Numbered from the stretch's first letter, positions 1-12,559 are shown. The stretch: 64,000 nucleotides of DNA from Harmothoe impar (GCA_947462335.1 OX381721.1:6138001-6202000), one strand, 5' to 3'. Notes: generated by a model not told the origin, from the sequence alone. A program made the numbers and translations.

Positions 1-575
1 GTTCACTCTCAATCACAAGTTTTTGTTGCGCTGGATTTTCCTTGTCCCAAAGATGTGTTGTTTGTGCTCTATCTGCCATTTTACCTAAGTATAGATGTAT
101 TGTCCACAGTTAATCTAGAGAGAACGAGCGTACCCTCAAGTCTCGGCTGGAAACCGCGGCTTGGACATGAGTCAGATTCTCCTTTTATTTGGTACCACAC
201 TTACCTTTTATAAGTGTATTGCAGTGCAAAATTACAATTTTAGCGACCATTTGTATGGCTTAGACGGTATTTTTCAAGATTTTTTGAGTTAAGCCTTATG
301 AATGAGTAAAAACATTCCTTCACAGCAATCGGTTCTTCCATTTAGTGCAATCAATAAGAATGTTAAACGATAGCAATGTAGCTAAAATAATACGACCAAA
401 ATGCTCAGTCCAAAGAGGAAGAATGTTGAAAAAAGCACTTACTTGTTTTATACAAACGTTTCAGGAAGGGGATATGTATAGATTCCACCAGCAGACCTTC
501 GCTCAAATCCGTTTTTGGTATTCTGGTGTTACAGTGGTACTGCCTGACTTGAACTAAACAGGTACACTGAAATAA
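1..575. other. non-coding, no recognised feature
   Basis: AT-rich sequence left of the recognisable tandem array. I see no protein domain, RNA gene or clear repeat here. The short open frames overlap on both strands and have no family resemblance, so they are left out. Confidence 0.5.
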
Positions 576-817
576 CGAACTTGTCTCCAGACTCTTCGAA
601 GTGACTATCATAAAATAAACGAGTCAAAAGTTGTCTAACCTATCAGATTACCATCCCACAAATAGAATCTGGAGCTGGCAAATGTCGGGTTTAGGGCTGG
701 CACATGCCAAGTGGGTCTTCTATCTCCAGCTAGAAGACCCGCTTCCTTGTCACTTAGATGAGTTTTTGACTTGTTTATTTTATGATCGTCACTTTGAAGA
801 GTCTGCAGACAAGTTAA
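576..817. repeat. inverted repeat with internal hairpin
   Basis: Two arms of about 55 bp, 576-632 and 763-817, are reverse complements with few mismatches; the key shared core is TTTATTTTATGA with TCACTT. Between them lies a second, perfect 10-bp hairpin (713-722 and 731-740, GGGTCTTCTA / TAGAAGACCC, 8-nt loop). This is the structure of a small foldback transposon (MITE), but I could not fix its outer ends or a target duplication. Confidence 0.6.
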
Positions 818-1671
818 CTTTTTGAGTGTATGTTGGCTCTACCTACAGCGCTGTTAAATAAAATCATAACTCATCTACAAAGCAATTGATGCACCACGCA
901 TGCCTGCCAGTGCCTAAAGAACAAGAAAGTACAGTGTGTTTCAAGTCCTTGCTCAACATAACATGGCTGCCCTCAAATTCTAGTAAGTTTTTGCCATCTT
1001 TGAATTTTCTTATTTCCGGTGTGATGTTTCAGACTATACAAATTGTAGAAAATGTTCAGATTATTGTGAGGAGATTTCTCCATATACTTTGGACGATGTC
1101 CCCTGAAACATAGTGTCTGTTTTTATTGTCTAGCATATCCCTCGTTAGTTGTTGGATACCAGTCTTGGTCTCCACCCATGCATGGCACCATAACTGAATG
1201 AATTCAATAGGCTTCATATTATACCTAGTATATTAGCCGATGTAGACACTCATACCAAAGCCTTGAAATATCTATATCATAGGATTTGTTTTATCTATTT
1301 AGTTCACATAATGAAAAGCAGGCACAGATATATGTCATGTGAGGTACATCTGGATATCCTTTATGACTGTTCCATCATGTTGCATCATGACGTGTTCCAC
1401 AATGCAGCCCCAAATAACCTGCATGTTACACAAATGAAGCCTTATGAATAATGATATAGTCCTCTCAATAGCCCCCCTGAGAATACAAATCTTGGTAATT
1501 GATAGTAGGTCCCCCCAGTGAGCTATAGAATAGAGAGGACCCCTTCTCTTAATCGTTCTCTCTCAATCCAATGCCATATTGCATCTACTAAAAGGTGGGC
1601 TGCAGTTTTTAATGACATGTTACTATGGTTATTCATCTTCGGCACTAAACACCAATGCTATTGTGCAGTAA
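818..1671. other. non-coding, no recognised feature
   Basis: I find no landmark of the tandem units, no gene and no delimitable repeat in this stretch. Open frames are short and without recognisable content. Confidence 0.45.
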
Positions 1672-1866
1672 CCCTTTAAAGATGCATGTCGCCAAAAATG
1701 AAATGTGTCGTCTCACCGTGGCTGCTGTGGTGCATCGAGTGCCAACCATCTCAAGGTTGGCATGATGCTTGAATGCGGTACTGGTGAGGTACTTGCTCGG
1801 GCTGCATTCATGCATCATGACTACCATTGGGTATCATGCATTACGGTATCATGCCGTCCTTAAAGG
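1672..1866. mobile_element. degenerate TTAA-type MITE (CCCTTTAAGG family), copy 1
   Basis: The left end reads GTAA then CCCTTTAAAGATGC; the right end reads CCGTCCTTAAAGG, its approximate reverse complement. The interior has the same GCATGATGC and TGCATTCATGCATCATG motifs as the better preserved copies at 31770-31989 and 58229-58452. CCC-type ends in a TTAA target are the hallmark of the piggyBac superfamily. No transposase frame is present, so it is non-autonomous. The flanking TTAA has decayed here, suggesting an old copy. Confidence 0.6.
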
Positions 1867-2141
1867 CAGAACCATAGATAACTAAACTGCTATGAATCAT
1901 GCCATCAGTGTGTTCACATTGTAAATGGTAATGATGGCATTGTAATACTATTCAAAGAGACCCTTTGCTAGGCGACTGACATAGGCAGTAAATGTTCCAT
2001 TCACATTGCGATCTATTTTGATTATGCTATAAGAATTTTTGAATATGTTGTATTTTGAAAATCAATTTATTGCAATAAATACACGTCTACAAATTTAAAA
2101 AAAATAAACTCATACCACAGTTTCGCATTTGACAGATTTTA
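1867..2141. other. AT-rich spacer
   Basis: AT-rich sequence between two small transposons. I see nothing else in it. Confidence 0.45.
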
Positions 2142-2440
2142 CCACAGGTTTTGACAAGACCTCAGTTTGGCGAATGTAAGTAGGCTTTATGAAACATGGG
2201 AAGGTGTGCAACTAAAAGTCAACGGTGGTCTATGGACATAGACTCTTCACATTAGTAGTGTCTACAATAGCTCCTGGATTGTGCTAATGCAGACCCTAGG
2301 GGCTATTGTAGACACTAGTGATCTGTAGAGTCTGGCGGGTCATGTCTAAAGACCAGTGTGGACTTATAGTTGCACACCTTCCCACGTTACCTTATGTAGC
2401 TCACTCACTCGCCAAGCTGAGGTCTTGTTAAAACCTGTGG
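2142..2440. mobile_element. 299-bp foldback MITE
   Basis: The two ends are long inverted repeats: left begins CCACAGGTTTTGACAAGACC, right ends with the near-perfect reverse complement (one mismatch over the first 20). Complementarity continues through CTTGGCGA and AAGGTGTGCAACTA to the centre, so nearly the whole element folds on itself; the centre carries GGGCTATTGTAGACACTAGTG and its partner. No coding capacity. A target duplication is not obvious beyond a shared A on each side. Confidence 0.7.
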
Positions 2441-3384
2441 ACTTCAAGGTGTAAACTCTTTCTTTTACAAAAAAAATAAGCGAGCACTGGTTATTTAACT
2501 GTACCTAGCCTTGTGCCTTAGCCATAGGCAACCAACCCTCACACTGGCTTATCCATGTGTTATTCCTTTACTAATTTTACTATGTACCTGTTCTGGTGGA
2601 TGAGGCAAAAACAGTCAATGTGTTGAGAAGCAGCGATCAATATTCTTAAACTTCTACATCCGTTACTTTATGCTTTATTAGGTATAGTGTGCAGGCAAAA
2701 TGCACTGGTGCATGTAAGGCTATTAGTGTATGTATACACAATTCTTATTTGTTATACAAGGTGTGAGGCACCGTACAGATTGATATAAAGCTGACCGTGT
2801 AAGAACCCAGTTAGTCAGCGCTGAGCGTCAGTTTCAGCTACAAATGCTGGACAAAAGCATGAAGTTCAGTTAATGAAACATTTTGATTTGATTTATCTTT
2901 ATTTCGTGTTCATCTTACAGTTTAGTTACATCAAGCTCATTAATATGTGTGATGGTTTTCAAATAGTTATTTACGATAACATCAATATACCGGCTTTAAT
3001 GAACACTTAAAAAACGGCTGCTTCTCACTCTGTTCGAGTAGTTTGGATATTTAGCAGCCTTACCTATTATATCAATCCAACCATGGTAGAGAATGGCTCA
3101 TGGCATGGGAGCACATATCAAAGCTACGGTGGTTTATGTTTTGGAAATCTATGTCTTTCTACTAAGGAATAGAGGTTGATCTATATAGATACAGAGGAAA
3201 TAAAACCAAGCCAGATGTGAGTAGGGATGCAGTGCTGCTAACTGGTATTGTATACATTGAGCTGCAGCTCATGAAAGAAGATTGAGTCAGAGACATCTCA
3301 AGGGTGGCATCCATCTGAATCTGCTAGTTATGAGGTTTTGGGGGGTTAATGCTCCGGTTATGTGGTGGGTGAGTTTGTTTAAGG

Positions 3385-3640
3385 TAACATTGGAGGAAAA
3401 TATAGGGTCGGTAGATCAGAGTTTTTAAATATTTTTTTTCATTTTCTATTAACATGAAAGCACTAGCCAGCCTCTCGGAAGACCCTAAAAAAGACCACAA
3501 ATGGGTAACAATTTGAACATTTCTTCAATTTGCATGAAAAACATTTGCTTGGCCCCATTCAGATAGGGTCGGTCTGGTGACCCAAAACAAACATATTTAT
3601 TTTAGCCTTTTTTACTCATTGAACGGTCTTTATTTTAGTC
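3385..3640. repeat. interspersed repeat, TAGGGTCGGTAGATC family, copy 1
   Basis: Shares ATATAGGGTCGGTAGATC, then ACTAGCCAGCCTCTC, TTGCATGAAAAACAT and a TTACTCATTGA-like tail in the same order with 17165-17360. It interrupts the K landmark of unit 1, so it is an insertion. No inverted ends, poly-A tail or frame reveal its class. Confidence 0.6.
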
Positions 3641-4464
3641 TTAGGACTGAGACTAAGAGAGATTAAGAGAGATTCATGGCACAGGTCACAAGAGGGTAGT
3701 CGACCTCACACAGTAAGAGTTACCACATTAGTTACTACTACCAACCAATTTCAATAACCACTGGTAGCAATCAGAGAGTAATGGTTATAGACAGCCTTTT
3801 TAAACACAACACTGAACTAAAGATATTCTGTAAATCCGTTGATAGGAATTAAGTCTTTGAACAGTCAGTTTCTCAAAGCACATAATCATAATTTCCCTTT
3901 CCAGTTGGCTAAAGTATCAATCTATTTATTTCTCAATTTGAATTACTTGCAAGCGATGCCTACATATCTCTGGAGAGCGGATATAGGATGTAGAAAGAAT
4001 TAAATTGGCAAGGATAAGCAGCCTGGAACATATTGGGACTGCCCAATCCGCGATATTGAGTAAGGTTGAAAGGGGAAGAAAACATTTACTTAGTGAAACA
4101 GAAGAAGAGAAGCATGGAAAACAGGTAGAATGCTGAAATCAAAATCAGCAAGAAATGAAGGAAAGCATTAAAGTAGTGGTAGGGGTTAATAGAACCCTTT
4201 GTAGCAAACTAATCGTCAAATCACAGTTTTTGGATAGCTGACACAGAATTCGCATCATTTGCAGTGATTTAGAGAAGCCTACTGTGTTCTTGACTTAGAT
4301 CTAATCTAACCATGGCATTTATACCGATTGGTTTGACACTTAGATACAAAATCGTGGTGATTTGTATATTTTATCATCGTATTAAAGGAAAATAATTCAA
4401 AAATGTGCCTTTGTTAATTGCTAAATCTGTTTAATGTTTGACATGTGTTCTTTTTTTTCTCTAG

Positions 4465-4501
4465 GTGAGTGCTCTGCCGTCTTCATCGACTTACCTTACA
4501 G
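4465..4501 (+). promoter_or_regulatory. C landmark: acceptor abutting donor, unit 1
   Basis: A run of eight T and a further pyrimidine stretch ends in CTCTAG (AG at 4463-4464) and is followed without a gap by GTGAGT (4465-4470). A second donor-like GTTTGT begins at 4502, giving a 37-nt intervening segment. The same arrangement recurs in units 3 and 6 with a 48-nt segment. Acceptor joined directly to donor is the known signature of a recursive splice site. Seen: the motif. Inferred: that a transcript crosses it. Confidence 0.4.
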
Positions 4502-6620
4502 GTTTGTCTCCTATAGAGTCCTGAGGAAGCAGTATGGCCTGAGATAACTTGACAGGTGCCTTAACAACGACTTTCCCTATGCTTTAAATATTCCCATTTT
4601 TACCAATAGATAAAGCTACTCATTCACCCATGTTTAAAGTACACTAATCTGCAAACCATTCATGACTTGCCTCAAACACTGTGTTTATGTATATGCTAAA
4701 GTGTATCAAATCAATTTACTGTCTATCAAGTGAAACTTTATTCCAGCCTTTGAAGAGGCAACTGGTTGGTATAAATCTAAGATTTTGAAAGAAAACACAA
4801 ATATTGCAATCTTTCCATAGTACATTCTTCAATTCATGAAGGTAGGTCTATATCGTGACCTCACTCTGCCTACCTCAGTAGTGGTAGTGAGGGGTGTGAC
4901 GTCCATCAGACTACACTAAATTAACAATGAAAAGGAAGGTACCCAAGCTGGCCCCACCTCGACCTCTTTTTCCCCAGCATCATTGCTGGCACCAAAGGGT
5001 GCTGGTTGAAAGAGTTCCGGTGCGCCTGGTGCTGTAGTATTAAAAGCGCAGATGGGTACCGGGTAGGAATCCCCCCAAAAATACTTGGTCAAGCAGGACT
5101 AAGGTCACGTGTCACCCACTACACCCTCCCAGTGTTGTGTGTAAACAGCCTGTGATGCTCTGCTTGTAGTAAGGGCTAGGATTTCAGACAGATCTGATCA
5201 TCCCACTCTTCTTCACCTTCTATCACCTTCGTACCCCATAGATATTTTTAACGATAAGCTTCTCAGAAAGAAATAGGGATAGAATAGCGGGTGTTACTGT
5301 AACCAGGTCTTTAAGCTAGCAAGTGAGGAGAGGCAGGGAAATTTAGCAGGCTGTGCCCTGCACCATTGGACACAGTGACATCTTTAATGGTGCATGAAAT
5401 TCCCGAACTATGCACCCTCATGCACATTAGTGTTATTCACAATTACTTTCTTAAATCGTAGAACTAGCCATGATCATCTAAAATGGTGCTTCGCCAAATA
5501 TCCTATCTATATCCCTGGACAGGTTTTCAAAGTAAGGAATCTGCAGAACCATACCATATTCTAGTCCACCATAGTCCAAGAAATCAATATGTCTAATATC
5601 ACCAGCTTAGATGATAAGGAAGGGCCGGATCAGTGGTAGAGGTGGGGCATTAAGTCGGAGTGGAGTTTGAGTTATTGGTTTGAAGGGCGACCTTAAGTGA
5701 ATTTGCTTTAATGGAGTTTCTGAGTGATGTCGGAAAATGTCAGGGCTACTTTGTACCCATATCATGCATACAGTATGGGGAGTGAGCGCAAGGTTATAGG
5801 ATGTATTAACTGAAAATGAAATTATTCTTAGAGGTAAAGTTCGAACTCGATCTTTGAAAGGGCGAATCACCATAGTAAACTACCAATTATGATTCCCCCC
5901 TTCCCACCAAGTGGCCCAATCAAAGACTTTAAAGTCCGAGAAAGGTACCATCAATTGGTGGTAAGGTGATCCCAATAACCAGTCTGATAGATACTACTTG
6001 AGGAGAACTAGGTTTTTGGTCATGCATACTTTGTATGTTTTCTGTGAATCATTTGGGACCGACCGAGTGGCACAGTACTATTGGCCAACATCGAGCATGA
6101 AATACAGCACTTTTTACTATTTGCTGAGGAAATTGATGGCTCCAGTAGTCTACATTAACAGCCTGTGCTCCAGGGTGTTAACCTGATACTATTTGGAGGC
6201 GTCAGTAGAAGGATCCAGTTGCATTATAAAAGTCTGTCCTATCTGCTATATAAAGCAAAGTTGGGACATCTTGGACCATCATCATTCACCAAAGGCTTTG
6301 CTGCCAGCGGACATTGCCCCTGTCCATTCACATCCGCTCTGCTCTATTTTCTCATAACTTACAACCAGCCAACTGCTCAAGGATTACCAGCAAATCCGCG
6401 TCCCTATATATTGATGGTGCTACCATCCCTCATGCTGTTATGTAGCCAGTGGGGATGTGGACTTACTCACACAGTAAAGCACATCCACTGTCAGCCACCA
6501 CCTGAGGGACCTGTGTAGACTATCTAAGAATACTGTTTTATATAGCATCGTAGCCTAACAATGAAGCATTATCTTTCATCTTACTAAAAGTGACACCATG
6601 CAATGCTTGAGGCTAAGCTA

Positions 6621-7172
6621 ACATCTTTGACCACGTGACGTCTTTGACTGTGTGACGTCTTTGACCGGGTGACGTCTTTGACCGGGTGACGTCTTTAGCT
6701 GGGTGAAGTCTTTGACTGGGTGAAGTCTTTGAACGGGTGATGTCTTTGACTGGGAGGCCCGAAAAGGCAGTTTTTTAATTTTTTTAATTTCTGTCCCATA
6801 TCTCTACTATTTGAAAAAATATGTGGATGGTTATTGCATAATACTTTGTACAGTGTAACTCTTGTTAGTCCACATGATATAGAATGTGAAGTCTTTGAAC
6901 AGGCAGAGGACAATATATATTATATTGCTATAATGCACATAAACGGGCCTGCATAAGAATATAACAAACTTAAACTGAATTTTCTATCATATTGTGCGAA
7001 AATATCCTTCGACTTTTTTCCAACCATTTCTTACTATATAGGTCTAATTTATGCTATAATAACGCTTTCTGGTCAAAGACGTCACCTGGTCAAAGATGTC
7101 ACTCAGTCAAAGACGTCACTAGGTCAAAGACGTCACCCGGTCAAAGACGTCACCCAGTCCAAGACTAGCCAA
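6621..7172. mobile_element. foldback element with 17-bp iteron arrays, copy 1
   Basis: The left arm is eight tandem copies of a 17-mer, consensus ACGTCTTTGACCGGGTG, at 6621, 6638, 6655, 6672, 6689, 6706, 6723 and 6740. The right arm holds five inverted copies (from 7071 to 7155, consensus GGTCAAAGACGTCACCC) and a degenerate sixth. The roughly 315-bp centre is AT-rich and has no credible frame. Terminal repeats built of tandem iterons are known from Foldback/Galileo-like elements. Two smaller relatives lie at 12560-12890 and 19126-19328. It sits just after landmark A of unit 1. Confidence 0.75.
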
Positions 7173-7738
7173 TAGGTACAAAGCCTTGAGTACCACAGGA
7201 GGGTGTTCTACTCCAGTCTTCTCCTAAATATTGTAATAAGACGATCTAACTATATATGCAATACGATAATTCGATGGAATTTGCTTCTTCTGTACTGCAG
7301 TTCTATGTTATCAATATTGGTATGAAGACCCCTCATTCTACTGTCAAGCACCATTGCATGTTTCTTCTTTTCCTTTCATCACTATCTCTCTCTCTCTCTG
7401 CTTTTCTTACCCGTGAGATCTTACCTATTTCCGATGGCACAGCACCCAAGTCAACAGAGCCTTGCAGGTACCTTCATGTTGGCTACAGAAAGCCAGAGCC
7501 TCTTGGTTTCCCAAAGGTGCCTCTGGGTTAGTGCAGCTTTTGATGTGTGTAGAGGGGCAGGGGTTGGGTTGTGTGGTCAATACATTGAGTTACGGAGAGA
7601 GGTGAGGCTTGATGCAACATGCATTGACCCATCTCCACCAAAGAGCCATTCCTGATCCCCAACCCTCACCCTGCAGAGCCTGCTGTTATAGGGAGGGTCG
7701 TGCTCATGCTGCCGATGGAGATATATATTATATACATA

Positions 7739-7741
<3 letters not shown>

Positions 7742-7796
<55 letters not shown>
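7742..7796. repeat. TA/AT dinucleotide microsatellite
   Basis: Uninterrupted alternating AT of about 55 bp. The open frame running through it (a Tyr-Ile run) is an artefact of the repeat. Confidence 0.97.
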
Positions 7797-7799
<3 letters not shown>

Positions 7800-7959
7800 C
7801 CGTATCCACCAGCTAGCTGCTACAGACTGACCGAGCATTAGGCGGAAGGAAGGTGGGGGCCAGCTTGGGATGACCCCTGGTGTATATATATTGAACCAAC
7901 AATTGCCCCCTCTCCTTAATATATTAATGTTATCCGGTCAGATATCATACATATATATT

Positions 7960-8150
7960 GATAGAATTAGGTTGGTGGTGTGTCCTCGAGTCCATATCTG
8001 GGCCCTGGGACAGCACCTCGAGAGGCCCCGCAGGGGGGTCGAGAGGTGCTGTCCCAGGGCCCAGATATGGACCCCCCTGCGGGGCCTCTCGAGGTGCTGT
8101 CCCAGGGCCCAGATATGGACTCGAGGACACACCAACAACCTAATTCTATC
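7960..8150. repeat. 81-bp-arm near-perfect palindrome
   Basis: Left arm 7960-8040 and right arm 8070-8150 are reverse complements at 80 of 81 positions; the one difference is G versus T in GGTTGGTGGTG / GGTTGTTGGTG. The 29-nt spacer 8041-8069 is itself a further inverted copy of part of the left arm (GGTGCTGTCCCAGGGCCC). The arms are GC-rich with repeated CTCGAG and GGGCCC palindromes, unlike the AT-rich surroundings. The outer boundary GATAGAATTAGG is AT-rich. Open frames seen on both strands here mirror each other and are not genes. Confidence 0.93.
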
Positions 8151-8708
8151 TTTATCCCTCGAGAAAAGGAGATAAGGGTCAAGGTTATAAAGAATCAAAA
8201 GGTTTTTAAGTAAATTAGGCTATCAAATTATGGAATAACACACGAATGTAGGGCCTCTGAAGAACCCCTTCAGGGCCCCAGTGTGCGGAGCCCTTGGAAA
8301 CGGAACTGGGTCATGTTGCCAAGGGTCACTGGGAGTTGTTTACAGCGGCGCCTCCGATAGCGTTGGTAAATCGCATTTTACTCCAGTTAAGAGTTGGAAT
8401 AGCTCAGAAATTACTTGAATTTCGAAGAGTATGCATCAAACTACCCCAGAGAAAACGTTTATAAGCATCAGTTTGCAAGAATCTCCCCGAAAATTAGGAA
8501 TATCCACCCCAGTTCCAAGGGGCCCCAAAATAAGGATTACAAATTTGTTGCGCAACTTCATTGATGCTATTGGCCAATCAGGGCGCCCTGTTTTTACAAC
8601 CTTGACAACATAGTAAAGCTACTTGACAACATCAAATATCACTTGACAACATCAAATATCGATCTGATATTTGATCCCTTGATATTTGTGTCAAAACCCA
8701 CATCGAGT

Positions 8709-8711
<3 letters not shown>

Positions 8712-8805
<94 letters not shown>
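8712..8805. repeat. TA/AT dinucleotide microsatellite
   Basis: About 94 bp of pure alternating AT, one of the two longest simple repeats in the window. Likely length-polymorphic. Confidence 0.97.
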
Positions 8806-8807
<2 letters not shown>

Positions 8808-10060
8808 CCTGTACAAACAGAGAGGGAGCAAATTGAGTATTATAAACATTTTACGTGTTTGACCCTGTATAAACTGACCTTAAACCCAACCAAGGTAAAT
8901 CAGACTCAGTAAAGTAATCACAATCAGTAAAGTAATAACAAACTTAGTCAGTAAAGTAATAAAGCAGATAGTAATATGACTATATAAGATGAAAGGTGAT
9001 TTGACAGAAATTGTATATTGTTGTTTATTCCCTCTTTGTCTCATCTATATAATAAAAGATTGTGATATTTGACCTTGTTTTTGACCCTGTTCTGACTTGG
9101 ATAGAGCTTTACACATAATCGGATTCAGCACCCTCAAATTACTCTAGTCCAACCTTCATATTGAATATTGGTCGCCATATCAGCTAAAAGTTAAATAGTG
9201 ACATTCTGCATGCTTGGATCCCCAACTATAGGTAAGAGAGGCCTTCAAGTTGATGTAACTATGATATTAAAGTGTTTAAAGTAATTATCAAGATAACTTT
9301 AAAACCTCGCTGATGACAACAACCATACTTACAGATTAATCAGGATCCTGAATAAGGTTGCAATACTGTCAGTAGCGTTAGGTCTGTACTCTACTGAAAT
9401 GAGTGCTGGGTTCACCCAGAGAGATGTCACCATCTTTTACTACTTACCCACACCTGGTTGCCCAGTTGACAAGCGTCTTAATGCTTCTTATGGGAAGCCA
9501 GGGTAGTTGGCTTCTGGAGTGGTCCTATCATGGGTTCTCCTGATGACCCAGAGCTGGCAGGCTGTAGTATATCCTAGATTATCATGGGAAAGTATAGGTA
9601 TATACCACTTTGTCAGCTTTCTGTATAAAGAAAAGAAATATTATTAGAAGTTTCATCTTTTTACACTTTACGAGACAGTTGGCAGGTTATACCAAAATGT
9701 GGAACATATTGTATGAGCATACAGGTTTGATATTCCTTTACTAAACATATTTTCTGAACTGATATATGCAAGAGAAATCACTGAAAATATGAATGATTCA
9801 AGTCAAATTATCATCCTCTGTGGATGCCATGAAGGTGTTCATGAAGAAAAGTATGTATTAAAATAGGTAGGCCTACCTTGTCATAAAGGGCAGCACTCTA
9901 CTTCTCAATTATAACAGAGTGAATCAAATTATACAAGAAGTTCTCTTTGTTTTTTTTTCTAAGAGAGAAAATGTTTCTTTGATGATAAAAATAATAGACA
10001 GGTGAGAATATTTCTCTTATTTACTGCAGTACCAGCTCGAAATTAAATTTACTACATTTA

Positions 10061-10355
10061 TTGACAGCTCTTACTGTTCACAAATTATTTTACTGTGGGT
10101 ATAAGCATGCTTATACTGCTATAAAACCGAATGTGACTGTAGGACCACCTGCTTGACTGCCCCCTAGAGTGAGAGGGGGGTACCTGCTGCAGCCACCAGT
10201 GACACCTGTGGCCCACCTGTAGGACTAGGTATGTGTTTGGTGGGCTTCCCGGCACAACCTGAGCAGCCATGGTAGAGTACACAGTGCGGTAGATGCTAGA
10301 AGCAAGAGACTCGATGTGTTTTTTGACAGCTCTTACTGTTCACAAATTATTTTAC
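10061..10355. repeat. 33-bp perfect direct repeats around a 229-bp segment
   Basis: Positions 10061-10093 and 10323-10355 are identical (core GACAGCTCTTACTGTTCACA). The enclosed segment is not obviously repetitive. This could be a local duplication, or an insertion flanked by an unusually long target duplication. Confidence 0.85.
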
Positions 10356-11344
10356 ACAAACTAAAATTGCACAAACACTTTTGACATTATAATATGCATT
10401 CAATTTTCTACAATCGCCTATATGCTAGAGGGCTCACCTTAACTGCAGATAATTCTGATCTCCCTTAGAGGGGAACAGTAAAACAATAGTGCACACACTT
10501 TGCATGATGATTGAAAGTGGAAATAGTGTCTGGTATATCTGATTTAGTTTTAAGTACCTGGTCCATGGCAATTAGATAAATGAGTGCTGGACAGTAACAT
10601 GATGCATGTACACATCAGTAAACAGGTGACACCTAACCGGGACTCCCTCGTCGGGGCTGCATACAGCACCATAGTTCTATACAGGTTGTCACAGCGTAGT
10701 GTTAAACTGTGCTGAATGAGTCAATGTAAATATAACTTAAATTAAAACAAATTTGTGATCTTTCTTACAAATTAGTGTAATAAACTAAAATTATAAAGTA
10801 ATAGATAGATATCCCATCTAAAGATATGCGGATGCACCGGGTTGATGCTTTGTTGCATTCAGGAGAAAAGAGGAGTTAAACTTGTACAGGTATCTGTGGC
10901 CCCTGCCCCTTACCCTTGTACTGCATGTACTATACATAAGGTGCATTTGTGAGTGGCCAGCCCACCCCCCGCCCCCCCCCCCCCACCCTCCAGCTTCTCA
11001 CACTCAGCAGCAGTGCCAGTGTACATGCAAGGGACGTAGGCAGGGGGGGTCAGAGCGTCACACTATAACGCTACATTGCTTATTGAGACAGTGTACGTCC
11101 TATTGCAGCAGTGGACCATACCTGGTAAAAGCTGCCATTCAAAATGCACCTCAGATTCGACTTTCAATTTCATTGATGATATCTTATTGATTCACTAACC
11201 ACACAAAATTACTGCCTTTGTTGGTTTTGCTGTGGATTGCCGCCAATCCTGGGGCAACCTTCCTTTATGAAATTAACAGAGCTAGTACAAAAAAATAATT
11301 TTGAGGGATTTGCACCCTATCTGCCAGACACTAGTGTGTAATTC

Positions 11345-11510
11345 TGCCAGTCTCTTCACATGGACCTGACAGTTTTATCCCTCATTGAAATCAACCAGAT
11401 GTCAGATGCTACCCGTTGCCCTTCTTTCAAAAGCAGAAAGCTGAAAAATGTGCCAAAATTAACAGCTGAAATGGACTGTCACACAATTGCCATGACAACT
11501 AAAGCATTAT
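11345..11510 (+). repeat. I module, unit 1
   Basis: About 170 bp sharing ordered blocks with the other I copies: TCTTCACATGGACCTGACAG, ATCCCTCATTGAAATCAACC, AGATGTCAGATGC, AACAGCTGAAAT and CACAATTGCCATGACAA. Spacing between blocks is similar in all copies. No open frame is common to them. Confidence 0.65.
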
Positions 11511-12559
11511 GAAAAGAAGAGTGTGGCTGTTTTGTTCTTTTCAAAGTGCAAACTGCCAACTGTTTGTCAAAGCCGCCTGTGCATTTGACACCACTTGCTC
11601 TTTTTTTTCAAATTTTCACTTTAATCCTCTTGGGTTTCTCTGAAGGGAACAATTTAAGTTTTTTTCATTCAAGGTAATTGATCACAGATTCAATGCCTTG
11701 GGCTATTGTGTCCGTTTGAGCTTACACCCGAACCTCATCAGGATGTCAAGCAACTGTTTTCACCACACGACTGAGGTTCAATCTCATTTTTTTCTTCTTC
11801 TTCTTCAATTATTGTAATCATGGGACAAGACAATGATAAAAACCCGCTTGAATGCTTTAAACTACTATTTCAAATCTTCTTTTTGTGAGGTTGTTTAATT
11901 CATTCTTTGTGTGGAAACTCCCGATTTCACGTTTCTCGGATCAATGCCTCTACACCTCAACAAAAATTGTCATAGTTATGCCTGTATAGACCCCAAACAT
12001 ATAAGCCATGGTTATTGGAGACCAGATAATTATAAATCAAACATGCCCAAATAAAATATTTTGCTGGAGATGAGTTGCCTGAAAATGTTAAAAACTTCCA
12101 GATGTAATGGGCACACAATTTGTCAAAAATACTATAATCAGATGGTCCGAATGGCAGTTTGTCTGTGCCCAAGGTGATTTCACATAGCTCATGCTAACAA
12201 AAAACAAAGTCTTGAGTATCAGGAAAAAAGGATACATGGTAAAAGAGTATGCTTATTGCGCCCAAGGTCTATTCACATAGCTCATCGTAAAATACAAATA
12301 CACATATATGGGTATGCACACACTCTTATGAAGCATCCTGTACTCTGAAGAAACATTATTGATCATTAGAAAAAAAAGAGGGTCTAAGCACAAGTTGGCT
12401 ACAGTTCGTCTACAAAACTGTCGAAGTAGGCAGTAGGAGCAAATAATATACTTACTATTAGAGTTCCACCGGAGGCACTGTGTGCTTCTAGCAGATAGCG
12501 GGAAAGCAAAGGGGGCTGGTGCATGTGTGGTAATAAGTAGTCACATAGTATACAAATAG

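Larger units (their letters stand above)
2590..12390. repeat. tandem-array unit 1 (most diverged)
   Basis: This stretch carries the landmarks in order: L near 2.6-2.75 kb (GAGGCAAAAACAGTCAA, then CACTGGTGCATGTA), K 3.2-3.95 kb, C 4465-4501, D about 4.83-5.0 kb, B about 5.61-5.81 kb, A about 6.3-6.54 kb, G about 9.41-9.54 kb, an H-like block 10.47-10.6 kb (GTCTGGTATATCTGA) and I 11.34-11.51 kb. Each aligns by eye with units 3-6 at reduced identity. Insertions peculiar to this unit include the iteron foldback at 6621-7172, the palindrome at 7960-8150 and two TA microsatellites. No intact reading frame is shared between units. Confidence 0.6.

Noticed and set aside
6621..7172. CRISPR-like array, because of regular short repeats
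   Set aside because: The 17-mers are directly adjacent with no spacers, face inverted copies, and the sequence is eukaryotic.
7870..8213. Overlapping frames on both strands in the palindrome
   Set aside because: They mirror each other because the sequence is its own reverse complement; GC-rich inverted arms simply lack stops.
7742..8805. TA tracts as TATA promoters or an origin
   Set aside because: Simple dinucleotide microsatellites with no adjacent gene.
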